From Mesorhizobium sp. (GTDB lineage Bacteria; Pseudomonadota; Alphaproteobacteria; Rhizobiales; Rhizobiaceae): a stretch of DNA of 42,341 nt. The position numbers were made by a program, and so were the translations under genes. The notes under the pieces were generated by a model. It ran no database searches. It was given only the letters and a program-made list of their open reading frames with translations, and was not told where the DNA came from. Of this stretch, positions 34,256 to 42,341 are shown piece by piece (the first letter of the stretch is position 1; every line of letters begins with the position of its first letter). Location of the stretch: positions 1-42,341 of the forward strand of contig SAJS01000029.1 of assembly GCA_004017535.1 (NCBI GenBank). Reading direction: 5' to 3'.

Positions 34256-34852
34256 TGCTGGCATGGGCGGAAGATGCGGCGCAACAATCGTCAGAGCCTC
34301 ATCGAATTGGAGATCATGCTTGACCAGCAAATGCGCGGCCAATGCTTCGATGGCTGACCAGTGATCGAGTACTAGCCGGGCCGTGCGATCTTCGATCCGC
34401 CTCCAACGGGGGCGGCGCGGCATCAGGAACCGCAACTCACCATAGATTCGCTTGGCATCCGCGTAGTCGCTGCTCCCCTCATTCCCATCGGACGCATTCA
34501 TCGCCATATCGCGCGGGTCCAGATAGCCTTCGAATGCGGATTCTGCAAAAGGACCTGCCAGACACGCAACTATCTCTTGGATCGCTTCATCGCGTTGGAA
34601 ATGTCGATCCATATCGTTCTCGAAAATCGGCTTTAGCTCCGAGGTGAATCCTTGCGCTGAATAGAAAACCGTGCCTTCGACAAAACCACCGCACTCTCCG
34701 TCACCGGCGTCGGGGTAAATACTAACACTTGAGAAAGCAGGGAGTTCACGGTCGTCGTCGAACATCTGACGGTGCAAAACGATGGCGGCCACCGCGTGCC
34801 CGGCTTCGTGATGCGCCACAGACGGGAGAAGATATTGGGAGGCTACATTCAT
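34220..34852 (-). CDS. Stand-alone M41/FtsH-like zinc metallopeptidase domain protein
   Basis: The 210-residue protein has the zinc-protease motif H15-E-A-G-H19 in LLPSVAHHEAGHAVAAIVL, and EGSSDYADAKRIYGEL, whose aspartate could be the third zinc ligand as in FtsH. It lacks the AAA+ ATPase part and membrane segments of FtsH, so it is a free protease-like domain, perhaps acting on one partner protein. The first 13 residues are short compared with longer homologues, so the start at 34852 may follow a loss caused by the nearby 468-bp repeat. Its 3' end overlaps an integrase fragment on the other strand. Substrate and role are unknown. Confidence 0.75.
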   Translation of the reverse strand: MNVASQYLLPSVAHHEAGHAVAAIVLHRQMFDDDRELPAFSSVSIYPDAGDGECGGFVEGTVFYSAQGFTSELKPIFENDMDRHFQRDEAIQEIVACLAGPFAESAFEGYLDPRDMAMNASDGNEGSSDYADAKRIYGELRFLMPRRPRWRRIEDRTARLVLDHWSAIEALAAHLLVKHDLQFDEALTIVAPHLPPMPAATPPERHPQPA

Positions 34853-35127
34853 GCGGTGCGGCTCTCAGATCTAGTTTCCATCCAAGCCCTGATATCGGAT
34901 TCAAGCCATGCGACTCGGCCGGGGGAGATGCGACGCCGCTTAGGGAACAGGCCTGCCTTCAGAGTCGCGCGGTCGCGCTCGAACTGCGTTCCACTGAAGT
35001 GCTTCAGGGTCTTTGCCGATTGGCCGGCGGCCCAGGCAAGTGCCCGCTCGCCCTCTACATCTTCAAGCCAGACATAGGGATCGTCGTCGGGAGCATCCAG
35101 CGTTGGACGGACATCAAATGCGTTCAT
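34849..35127 (-). pseudogene. 5' fragment of prolyl oligopeptidase gene (duplicate)
   Basis: From ATG 35127 the first 56 or so codons repeat those of the intact gene at 26599 almost exactly (MNAFDVRPTLDAPDDDPYVW onward, with a few substitutions near the end). The frame then leaves the repeat at 34959, reads unrelated residues and stops at 34849. It retains the duplicated promoter region, so a short product might still be made. Confidence 0.9.
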
Positions 35128-35426
35128 GTCCGGACAGCCTTCAGAAAGAAGGGATAGAGGCTTCCGTTTGATCGGGAACGCTCAGTGCTGGTAGCGGCGC
35201 CCACATGTTCGAAAAGCGTGATCATTGATGAGTTCTTCCAGTCGGTGCGGCATCGCAGTGCTTTTGCGCATAGGGACCGCAACCGTCGTGCCAACTGGGA
35301 AAATCGTTTCGGAACAACGCGATCGCTCTGGCAGCGTTGTGTCAGATGTCCGACATCGTCGAGAATCCGACAACGAGTGCTCCTCCTAATCACCGGATCA
35401 ACCTCCGGCGCCAGTCGGTGACACCG
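34959..35426. repeat. 468-bp direct repeat, copy 2
   Basis: Gap-free match to 26431-26898. The clearest difference is at 35167-35172, where tttgat replaces gtcggc. Outside these limits the flanks are unrelated. Confidence 0.95.
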
Positions 35427-35549
35427 CATTCCTCTGTCTTTCCAGGAGACGGCGTGGACATCAATGCCGTTCCTCACCGAACCCGCCTCCTAGCCCTTCG
35501 CCCATACGTCACGGCCGCCCCCCGGTTTGGCTTCAACCTGAAGGATTAC

Positions 35550-35795
35550 GGCGTCCTCTTCGCAGAGAAGATCGGGTTGTTCGTGGCGCGCGCAGCGGAG
35601 CCGAAGGAGCTTTTCTGGGTTGCGGATACTGGCATGTCGATATTACGACCGTGTGTCCTTCGACAAGCTTGGTGGCTTCTTCAACCAGAATCTCGCCGCG
35701 GAGATCGAATCGTTATCTGCGCCGCAAAGTGCGGCCGGTGAGCGGCGTGGCCCTGCGTTCCAGTTGGCCACGGTCCTCGCTGGGACGAGCAAGTA
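35550..35795 (+). pseudogene. Alpha/beta-hydrolase, C-terminal fragment
   Basis: The frame gives ARAAEPKELFWVADTG and, one frame over, YYDRVSFDKLGGFFNQNLAA. These correspond to the end of alpha/beta-hydrolases in which KELF-V-G-HVDLYDR carries the catalytic histidine. That histidine codon is lost at the frameshift. The upstream part is replaced by the 468-bp repeat. Confidence 0.7.
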
Positions 35796-36103
35796 AATGG
35801 CTTGCGCAGCAATGGTGCGATCACACCTGGAGCACGGCGTCATCAGGAAAGCGCCATCCTTGTGCGCCCACGACACCCTGGTCGCCATCGGCCGCATCGC
35901 GGGGGGGCACTGTGGGCGATAACCATTCATTGATCTGGGCGATTGAGGGTTCTGCCGGGGCGCTATTGCTGCTGGGTAGGGCTGGGGGCTGGCGAGTCTA
36001 CCAAGGCGAGCAACGACAGGCGAGACGGCAGACATTACGTGACGGCACTTGATATTGCAGTGCAGCAAGCGTAGAGCACCGCGCGCTTATCGGAGTGTCG
36101 TCC
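35796..36103. other. Upstream region of kup
   Basis: No gene was recognised in 308 bp. It presumably holds the kup promoter. A ggag ribosome-binding site is at 36092-36095. Confidence 0.4.
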
Positions 36104-38029
36104 ATGGCCCTTACCAATGCTGGTAACGAGGCAGAACCTGTCGAACAATCGAGCCATTCTGAGGTCGAGCAGCACAGCACCAAGGCGCTGATGTTGGGCG
36201 CACTAGGTGTCGTTTATGGCGATATAGGCACCAGCCCGATCTATGCATTTCGCGAGGCGTTGCATGCATCAGCGGGTGGCAACGTCGCCAGCCGTGGCGA
36301 CATCCTCGGCGTACTCTCGCTGATCATCTGGTCCCTGACGATCACCGTGACGATCAAATACATCATGTTCGTGCTCCGCGCCGACAATCGAGGCGAGGGC
36401 GGGGTGCTGTCGCTTATGGCGCTGGCGCGCAACAGTTTCCCGACCCGCTCTGCGGTGATCCTCGGCATCGGCATCGGCATCGTCGGCGCGGCGCTTTTTT
36501 TTGGCGACGCCGTCATTACGCCGGCAATCTCGGTACTGTCGGCGGTCGAAGGTATGAATGTCGTCACGCCGACGTTCCAACCCTATGTGGTGCCGCTGAC
36601 ACTGGCCATCCTGGCGATCGTGTTTGCGGTACAGCGGTTTGGCACCGGCGGCGTAGGATTGGTGTTCGGACCCGTTACCGCGCTGTGGTTCCTGGCCATC
36701 GGCCTTTCCGGGCTCAACCACATCATGGACGACCCGGAAATCCTGCTGGCAATCAGCCCGCATTACATCGTGTCGTTCCTGGTCAACTCGCCTGACGTCG
36801 CCTTCGTTACGGTTGGTGCAGTCTTCCTCGCCGTCACCGGAGCCGAGGCGCTCTACGCCGACCTCGGCCATTTCGGCCGCAAGCCGATCGTGCTCGCCTG
36901 GCTGGCGATCGTGTTCCCTTGTCTGTTGCTCAATTATGTCGGGCAAGGCGCCTTCGTGCTGGCAAATGGCGGCGTTGTCGGTCATCCGTTCTTCGAGATG
37001 AACCAGGGCTGGACGCTTATTCCGATGGTCGTGCTTGCCACGGCGGCGACCGTGATCGCCTGCCAGGCGGTGATCTCCGGCGCCTTTTCGCTGACCAGGC
37101 AAGCGGTACAGCTCAACATGCTGCCGCGTTTCGTCATCCAGCACACGTCGGAAAAACAGTCGGGCCAGATCTATCTGCCGCGCATCAACCTGATGCTGGC
37201 GCTGGTGGTGATGCTGCTGGTGGTCGGCTTCGGCGAATCCAGCCGGCTGGCCTCGGCCTACGGTATTTCGGTGACCGGCAATATGCTGGTGACGAACATA
37301 CTGCTTTTTGTTGTGATGACGCGCATCTGGAAATGGCCGCTCGGCGTCGCGATAGCCTTAATGGCGGTGTTCGTCTTCATCGATACCGGCTTCTTTGCAG
37401 CTAACATCGTCAAGGTATTCGAAGGCGGCTGGGCCTCGCTTGCCATTGCCGCAGTGATCGTGATGACCATGTGGACTTGGATAAGAGGCAGCAGGTATCT
37501 ATTTGACAAGACGCGCAGAAACGAGATTCCGCTCGATTTCCTTGCGGGCAATCTGTTGAAGAAGAAACCGCAGCTGGTGTCCGGTACGGCCGTGTTCCTG
37601 ACCAGCGATCCCGCCAGTGCGCCGACCGCGTTGATGCACAGCCTGAAGCACTACAAGGCGCTGCACGAACAGAACGTCATCCTTTCTGTGGTGACGGCGC
37701 AGCAGCCCGTGGTGCCCGACAGCGAGCGGATCAAGATGGAAACGATCAATGAGCTGTTCATGCGGGTGACACTGACCTTCGGCTACATGGAACAGCCTAA
37801 CATCCCGCGTGCGCTGGCGATCTGCCGCAAGCAGGGTTGGAAGTTCGACATCATGACGACGTCCTTCTTCCTGTCGCGTCGCTCGCTCAAGGCGTCACCC
37901 AACTCCGGCATGCCGGTGTGGCAGGACAAGCTGTTCATCGGCTTGGCGCGCACGGCCGCCGACGCGACGGAGTATTTCCAGATCCCGACCGGACGTGTGG
38001 TCGAGATCGGAACGCAAGTGGCCGTTTAG
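36104..38029 (+). CDS. kup: Kup (KUP/HAK/KT) potassium uptake permease
   Basis: The 641-residue protein is a proton-coupled potassium importer. It begins with a short polar N-terminus and then [20 protein letters not shown], the family signature. About 12 membrane segments follow, including [57 protein letters not shown], and [20 protein letters not shown]. The C-terminal soluble tail (from about residue 460) contains [20 protein letters not shown] and [13 protein letters not shown] and is complete. ATG 36104 is preferred over GTG 36095 because ggag lies eight bases upstream. It is flanked by remnants on both sides, so it looks like a free-standing cargo gene. Confidence 0.95.
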   Translation: MALTNAGNEAEPVEQSSHSEVEQHSTKALMLGALGVVYGDIGTSPIYAFREALHASAGGNVASRGDILGVLSLIIWSLTITVTIKYIMFVLRADNRGEGGVLSLMALARNSFPTRSAVILGIGIGIVGAALFFGDAVITPAISVLSAVEGMNVVTPTFQPYVVPLTLAILAIVFAVQRFGTGGVGLVFGPVTALWFLAIGLSGLNHIMDDPEILLAISPHYIVSFLVNSPDVAFVTVGAVFLAVTGAEALYADLGHFGRKPIVLAWLAIVFPCLLLNYVGQGAFVLANGGVVGHPFFEMNQGWTLIPMVVLATAATVIACQAVISGAFSLTRQAVQLNMLPRFVIQHTSEKQSGQIYLPRINLMLALVVMLLVVGFGESSRLASAYGISVTGNMLVTNILLFVVMTRIWKWPLGVAIALMAVFVFIDTGFFAANIVKVFEGGWASLAIAAVIVMTMWTWIRGSRYLFDKTRRNEIPLDFLAGNLLKKKPQLVSGTAVFLTSDPASAPTALMHSLKHYKALHEQNVILSVVTAQQPVVPDSERIKMETINELFMRVTLTFGYMEQPNIPRALAICRKQGWKFDIMTTSFFLSRRSLKASPNSGMPVWQDKLFIGLARTAADATEYFQIPTGRVVEIGTQVAV

Positions 38030-38350
38030 GCATGCCCGGTTAAGCAGAATCAATTGGCATTTCGCGAGCCGGTGAATGCCTGACCGGGCGGAGGCCACGA
38101 TGCTTGCGCCAAACTGGGGTCCGGTTCCAGGCCCGAAGCTTCTGGCCCCGAAAGCCGTCCTTTACGCCTGCGATAATTTCCGTTCCGCATTGTCTTGCCG
38201 ACCCATCAGTCGAGATGCGCTGAAACGACCTCGCCGGGCAGCACTTATCATTTGAACGTAATCGATGTGCCGCAAGTCCGACCTTCATTCTCCAGTTCAC
38301 AGGCTAGCGTTGCCAAAATCGGCGTGCCGCCTAACCGGCGCCGCACCGTG
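38030..38350. other. Downstream region of kup, no recognised gene
   Basis: About 320 bp without a family match in any frame. No clear terminator with a T-run was seen after kup. Confidence 0.4.
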
Positions 38351-38359
38351 ACCTGTCAG

Positions 38360-38800
38360 GATGCTATGCAGGCGCGAGGCAGAAGCTGGCTCGAGGCCGC
38401 CGGCCTGGTGCTGGTCCGGCAGCGGCCGGGCTCGGCCAAAGGCTTCATGTTCCTCTGGAGGATGAGACGGGTGCGGCAAACGTCGTCGTCTGGGCCAAGA
38501 TCTCTCGAGAAATTCCGGCGCGTGCTTCTTGCTTCGGCCATGCTCGGCGTCCGTGGACGCATCCGACGGAAGAGGAGGTGGTGCACCTCGTCGCCCACGA
38601 GCTGACCGATCTGTCGGCTGGGCTGGCCAGCGTGGGAAACCGCAAGACGCCGTTTCCGTTGCCGCACAGCCGAGGGACGAGTCTCATCACGGCGGATCGG
38701 GCATTGATCCGCGCGGCATGCCGAAGGGGCGCGACATCGTCGATGCAGTATGACCATATCGACCATATCAAGGTCAAGACGCGTAACTTCCGGCAGCGCT
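38360..38800 (+). pseudogene. dnaE2: Error-prone DNA polymerase DnaE2 (ImuC), C-terminal fragment
   Basis: The frames read EAAGLVLVRQRPGSAKGFMF, then DETGAANVVVWAKI, then VVHLVAHELTDLSAGLASVG, and near the end YDHIDHIKVKTRNF. These are in order the OB-domain and C-terminal blocks of DnaE2, the mutagenic polymerase of the ImuA-ImuB-DnaE2 cassette. At least two frameshifts and loss of the polymerase core make it inactive. No imuA or imuB is nearby, so this is a stray piece of the cassette. Confidence 0.88.
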
Positions 38801-39521
38801 TCCGGAGGCCACTTCAGCAGCATGTTGTGCACACTTTTGTCGGACCCTGTTAACTGCCGATTGGCAGCAGGTCACCCCGTGCCGGATCCCAAATGTCGTC
38901 GCTCTCAAGCGCAACGACTGCCCGCACCTTTTTAAGTCATCGAGCACCTCCACCGCTGGACGCCGCCCCGTTTCCTGAGCCGGGGCGTAACCGGTGTATT
39001 TGTGACTGTCCAGCTCAAACCACTTCAACGATTCCAACGTAGCCATGGCGTCGCCCTTGCGGCCGCGCGTGATGCGAATGATCGTGATCCCATCCTCCCC
39101 GCTCGCGTCGATGGAGACACGCTGCCAACGCTTCATCTGCTCTACCCCATCTTGTTCCAAGGCGGTCGTATCATCTCGATGAGCCCTGCCTCGGGGCCGG
39201 CGGCCGTTGGCCGGGAGGCCGTTCCACCCGAGCGTCGACGGAACGGCGATGTAACCTCGAAGTGGTCCCGGCGCCCACCTGCTCGGCGGTGATCTCGTTC
39301 AGCCAGCCTACCACGCATAACACACTAAGGCTCGCAAGGGGTTGTGAACACTCTCGAACCACTTGCTCACCTCCAAGCGGTGTCTATCAACTCACAACCA
39401 ATATGACATGTAGGACCGCAGCATGACGATGTTCTGAGACACAATCGAAGCAGCTCACTGACTGGCGTATGCTGGGTGTGCAGGTCCAGACAGATGTGAG
39501 ACGGATGGCTTGAGAAAAGTT
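38801..39521. other. About 720 bp without a firm gene
   Basis: A minus-strand frame 38774-39160 starts MEQDGVEQMKRWQRVSIDAS and reads GEDGITIIRITRGRKGDAMA and LKWFELDSHKYTGYAP. It could encode a small unknown protein, but its end runs into the dnaE2 remnant. I recognise no family. The rest up to the IS481-type element shows nothing. Confidence 0.35.
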
Positions 39522-39573
39522 CGGGGGTCTCCGAAGCTGAAGTTGCGAAGATCAAACTTCAGGAGAACCCCCG
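39522..39573 (+). promoter_or_regulatory. Hairpin covering the transposase ribosome-binding site
   Basis: CGGGGG-TCTCC and TGAAGTT on the left arm pair with AACTTCA, GGAGA and ACCCCCG on the right arm, which ends immediately before the ATG at 39574. The right arm includes the aggag ribosome-binding site (39561-39565). Transcripts entering from outside would fold and hide the start, a common way for insertion sequences to limit transposase made by read-through. Confidence 0.65.
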
Positions 39574-40240
39574 ATGCAGGTTTTTGGCCTGCCGCGTCAT
39601 GTTATCAGAGCCGGTGCTCTGGCGTCACGGATCGCGGCGAAATCCCTATCGAATGAAGCCGCGATCCGTATGGACGCCGTCAGGCGCTGGCAAAGCGCAC
39701 GCGCCGCCGGCCTGTCGGCCGGTGACGCGGCCAAAGCCGTTGGTGCCTCGCGCGCCTCCCTCTACCGCTGGGCCAAACAGCCCGAACCCAGATCGCCGCC
39801 GCGCCGGGTTCGCCGGCCGCAATGGAGCCCGGCGCTGGTGCAAGCCGTCGAGGAGTTGCGCGGCGACAAACCGATGTGGGGCAAGCGAAAGCTGGCCTGG
39901 CTGATCCGCCGCGGAGGCCGTTGCGGTCTCAATCTCCACCATCGGCCGCATCTTCACCAGCCTGATGCGGCGCGGTCTAGTCATGCCGGTCCCGACCTTG
40001 CGCCGCAAGCCCGGTGGCCGACGCTTCCGCCTTGTCGGCAAGCGCTACGCCAGACGCCTGCCCAAGGGCCTCAAGTCGAAATGGCCCGGCCAGATCGTCC
40101 GATCGACACCGTCTTCGTCAATCTCGCCCCGGCAAGGCCGTCAAGCACTTCACCGCCTACGATCCGGTCGCCAAATGGACCGTCGCCGGCATCGCCGGCC
40201 GGGCTCAAGGCGTCCCTGCCGGCTTCGTTCGCCATGCTGA
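39574..40240 (+). pseudogene. IS481-type transposase (integrase core), truncated
   Basis: The frame begins MQVFGLPRHVIRAGALASRI and encodes a helix-turn-helix (ARAAGLSAGDAAKAVGASRA, SLYRWAKQ), then ELRGDKPMWGKRKLAWLIRR. After frame changes come VSISTIGRIFTSLMRRGLV, GRRFRLVGKRYARRLPKG, IDTVFVNLAP (with the first catalytic aspartate region) and AVKHFTAYDPVAKWTVAGIA. The remaining catalytic core is missing. At about 40205-40258 the sequence changes into a helicase fragment. The element is dead, but its 5' control hairpin is intact. Confidence 0.82.
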
Positions 40241-40257
40241 GACCCGGGGGTTCGTCA

Positions 40258-40725
40258 CGCCTACAATGAAGCGTTCGTTGCCGCGGAGGTGCGCAAATTC
40301 CAGCCATTTTTCGACTCCTTTTTCGATCAGCAACGCGATGCATGTATCCGCCTGGAGGACAACAATCTGCTCGTCGCCTCGGCCGGGTCGGGCAAATCCG
40401 CGACCAGGGTCTGCAAGGTGGCCAATGTCCTGGAAAGGCAGCTCTACCGGCCCGATGAGATCCTGCTTCTGGCCTTCAATAAGAGCGCAGCAGATGAACT
40501 CAAGACCGGGATCGCAGGACAGCTACATCGAGGAAAGCGCGCTGGAGTCCCGCGTCACGACGTTTCACCGCTTGGACGGGGCATCATTAAGGAGGTTGAA
40601 GGACGCCCGCCCCAGCTTGCAGAAGTTCCACACATTTGAGAAGCGGCGATGTACCCAGCGCTGTCGAACCACATCGGGGCGCCGACTCAGCGTGAATTTC
40701 ATCACGCTCGGCGACCTTTAAGGGC
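40258..40725 (+). pseudogene. UvrD/Rep-type helicase fragment
   Basis: The sequence reads YNEAFVAAEVRKFQPFFDSF, NNLLVASAGSGKSATRVCKV (Walker A, GSGKS) and DEILLLAFNKSAADELKT (motif Ia). After a frameshift it gives YIEESALESRVTTFHRL and DARPSLQKFHTFEKRR. This is the N-terminal ATP-binding part of a UvrD-like superfamily 1 helicase, without start codon or later motifs. Such helicases also occur in defence islands, but too little remains to tell. It is fused directly to the IS481 remnant. Confidence 0.82.
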
Positions 40726-40978
40726 CAAACCGGCGCTTGGACGCCCACCAGACTCACGTCATGGCTCGGTGCGCAAGATGCGAGCGATCCGTTGCCCTAC
40801 CCGCACTCTTATACGATTGCCAATTGCGAACTTGCCGCCAACAAAGTGAAGTAAGGTTGAAATAAAAATGTAAACAGTTTTCACAAATATTCCCTTGCTT
40901 CTACCGTAAGCCCGGTGTTTTATTGCCTTGATAAGGTCCTCTTTTGGCGCGCAAACCAATAAAATAGCGACTGTACTT
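40726..40978. promoter_or_regulatory. AT-rich upstream region of the dehydrogenase gene
   Basis: The 253-bp gap has an A+T-rich core (40850-40900) unlike its surroundings and no open frame of note. It probably carries the promoter of the dehydrogenase operon. No specific operator was identified. Confidence 0.4.
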
Positions 40979-42334
40979 ATGAAAGGAACCCAAGTGTGTG
41001 CCGCAGAGGCTGTAAGCGCCGCTCATTTCCGCAACGTTGAACGCGTAGGATTCATTGGTACGGGCAGCATGGGGCGACCAATGATCGCAAAGCTCCTGCA
41101 TGCGGGCTATCAGGTGGACGTCTACGACATCGATCCCGCGGCTGCGAAAGACGTGGTCGAAAAGGGAGCACGGTGGCATGACGCACCACGCGACGCGGCG
41201 CACGATTGCGAGATCGTCATTACCTGCCTGCCGCTGCCACACGACGTCTTTGACAACATGACTGGCGAGCAAGGCGCTTTGGCCGGAATGGCACCGGGGA
41301 GCGTATGGATCGATACGTCCACTACCGACTACCACAATACGATCGAGATCGCCCGCCGGGCGGCAGCAATTGGCGTGCATTCGCTGGAAGCGCCCGTGAG
41401 CAACCTGTCCCACATGGGAGTCGATTTCGCCAATGTCAGCTTCTTCGTCGGCGGGCCACCGGAGGCCTATGAGCGTTGCGGGAAGGTGTTGCAAATCATG
41501 GGATCCATCTCCTTCCATGTCGGAGACATCGGTCAGGGCCAATCAGTCAAATTACTGACGAATCTACTCTTTTACGCTGCGGCTGTTGCAAGCGGCCATG
41601 CGCTCTGCCGAAGTGTGCGCGAGGGCGTTCCAGCGCAGCAGGCGTGGCGTAAGTTTGTCGCGTCGCCCGCAAACTCGGTTGCAGTCGAGCAGTTCGTCCC
41701 ATTTCTCCTGGATGGCAGCTACGATCGCTCTTGCACTTTGGAGATCACGGTGAAGGACATGGGCTTGACCGTCCAGCTGGCGGACGAACTCGGCGTGGGA
41801 TTGCCGATCGGGCGCGCGGTCGAAAGGCGCTATTGCGAGGCGGGACGGAAGTTCGACCGATACGACAGCCATCTGCGTGTCGTCGAACTGGCGGAGGTGG
41901 TCTTCGGCGTTCGACTAAAAGTGCCGGGCTACCGCGCGCCATCCAAATACGGTGCCGACTCCGCGCATCCGCCGGACCAGGAATTCCTTATCGATCCCGT
42001 CGGACGGATCAAACCGAAGCGTGAGCACGTGTTTCCGCTCGGCGACGTCCCACTCAGTGACATCCAGATTCGTTTGCTCAGGTCGCTGGTCGGCGAACTC
42101 ACCCACGTCAATCGCCTGATCCTTGACGAGGCGTTTGATCTTGGGCGCGGCATGGGCCTGAGCGATGCTCTGATCTGCGACGTTATTACCTGGAGCGTAG
42201 GCGCCTCCGCATGGTCGGATACCCATGCTCAGCAATACAGCAACGAACCGCTTATAAAACCAGCCGCGGCAATTGCGCCGCCGATGAGAACTGTACCGCA
42301 CCTAATTTGCCCCTATACGGAGGAATTGACATGA
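40979..42334 (+). CDS. Beta-hydroxyacid dehydrogenase with an extra C-terminal domain
   Basis: The 451-residue protein starts with the NAD-binding loop VGFIGTGSMGRPM (glycines 24, 27, 29, 32 and following) and has SVWIDTSTTDY, a substrate block LEAPVSNLSHMG, and the catalytic lysine K191 in GQGQSVKLLTNLL. This is the 3-hydroxyisobutyrate / tartronate-semialdehyde reductase family, normally about 300 residues. Here about 150 more follow, including SDIQIRLLRSLVGELTHVNR and LDEAFDLGRGMGLSDALI, which look like a second copy of the family's helical dimerisation domain. The substrate is unknown. ATG 40979 has only a weak ribosome-binding site; GTG 40994 with aaagga upstream is an alternative. The stop overlaps the next start (ATGA). 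Confidence 0.85.
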   Translation: MKGTQVCAAEAVSAAHFRNVERVGFIGTGSMGRPMIAKLLHAGYQVDVYDIDPAAAKDVVEKGARWHDAPRDAAHDCEIVITCLPLPHDVFDNMTGEQGALAGMAPGSVWIDTSTTDYHNTIEIARRAAAIGVHSLEAPVSNLSHMGVDFANVSFFVGGPPEAYERCGKVLQIMGSISFHVGDIGQGQSVKLLTNLLFYAAAVASGHALCRSVREGVPAQQAWRKFVASPANSVAVEQFVPFLLDGSYDRSCTLEITVKDMGLTVQLADELGVGLPIGRAVERRYCEAGRKFDRYDSHLRVVELAEVVFGVRLKVPGYRAPSKYGADSAHPPDQEFLIDPVGRIKPKREHVFPLGDVPLSDIQIRLLRSLVGELTHVNRLILDEAFDLGRGMGLSDALICDVITWSVGASAWSDTHAQQYSNEPLIKPAAAIAPPMRTVPHLICPYTEELT

Positions 42335-42341
42335 ATACCCT
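42331..42341 (+). CDS. Start of a downstream gene, cut by window edge
   Basis: An ATG at 42331 overlaps the dehydrogenase stop as ATGA and follows a strong ggagga ribosome-binding site at 42319-42324. Only the first codons (Met-Asn-Thr) are inside the window. The overlap indicates translational coupling with the dehydrogenase. Confidence 0.7.

Noticed and set aside
36269-37144. 291-residue minus-strand frame inside kup
   Set aside because: It is a shadow of the Kup coding sequence, very rich in histidine, arginine and aspartate as expected of an antisense frame.

Overview
The window looks like an accessory (symbiosis-island or integrative-element) region of a Rhizobiales alphaproteobacterium, most likely Mesorhizobium or a close relative. 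The evidence is high-GC coding sequence, an orphan TraR-like LuxR regulator beside two DUF2285/QseM-type antiactivator genes each divergent from an XRE gene (the switch known from Mesorhizobium ICEs), many broken IS66, IS21, IS256 and IS481 elements and integrases, and rhizobial-style catabolic genes. No rRNA, tRNA or CRISPR array was recognised. All calls come from reading the sequence; no database search was run.

Layout. 1-3.1 kb is a scrap-yard of IS66 and IS21 pieces with a 126-bp near-perfect and a 62-bp perfect direct repeat. 3.1-4.4 kb holds two divergent GNAT acetyltransferases. 5.2-12.9 kb is a co-directional catabolic cluster: methylaspartate ammonia-lyase, class III CoA-transferase, CitE-like lyase, LysR regulator, aldehyde dehydrogenase and class I fumarase/mesaconase. 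Together these can take 3-methylaspartate through mesaconate and citramalate to acetyl-CoA plus pyruvate. 13.4-19.2 kb holds an Lrp/AsnC regulator and a class III aminotransferase whose 5' region also exists as a decayed second copy. Lying between the two copies is a compact TIR / SLATT-membrane / TIR-like operon, a candidate NAD-centred anti-phage system.

20.0-23.0 kb is the quorum-sensing/ICE control region: an AHL-binding LuxR protein with all six ligand-pocket landmarks but no LuxI partner in the window, then two tandem antiactivator/XRE modules, the first with two overlapping palindromic operators. 23.7-26.6 kb encodes OmpW and an intact prolyl oligopeptidase. A 468-bp piece covering the start of the peptidase gene and its upstream region is repeated 8,528 bp further on. 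Between the two repeats lie a decayed AbiEii-type toxin gene, a decayed tyrosine recombinase, a broken LprI-like gene, a 1,177-residue autotransporter whose passenger carries both DTG motifs of a two-lobed aspartic protease, and a stand-alone HEAGH metallopeptidase.

35.5-42.3 kb holds an alpha/beta-hydrolase remnant, an intact Kup potassium transporter, fragments of dnaE2, an IS481-type transposase joined to a UvrD-helicase fragment, and an intact two-module beta-hydroxyacid dehydrogenase overlapping the start of the next gene at the window edge.
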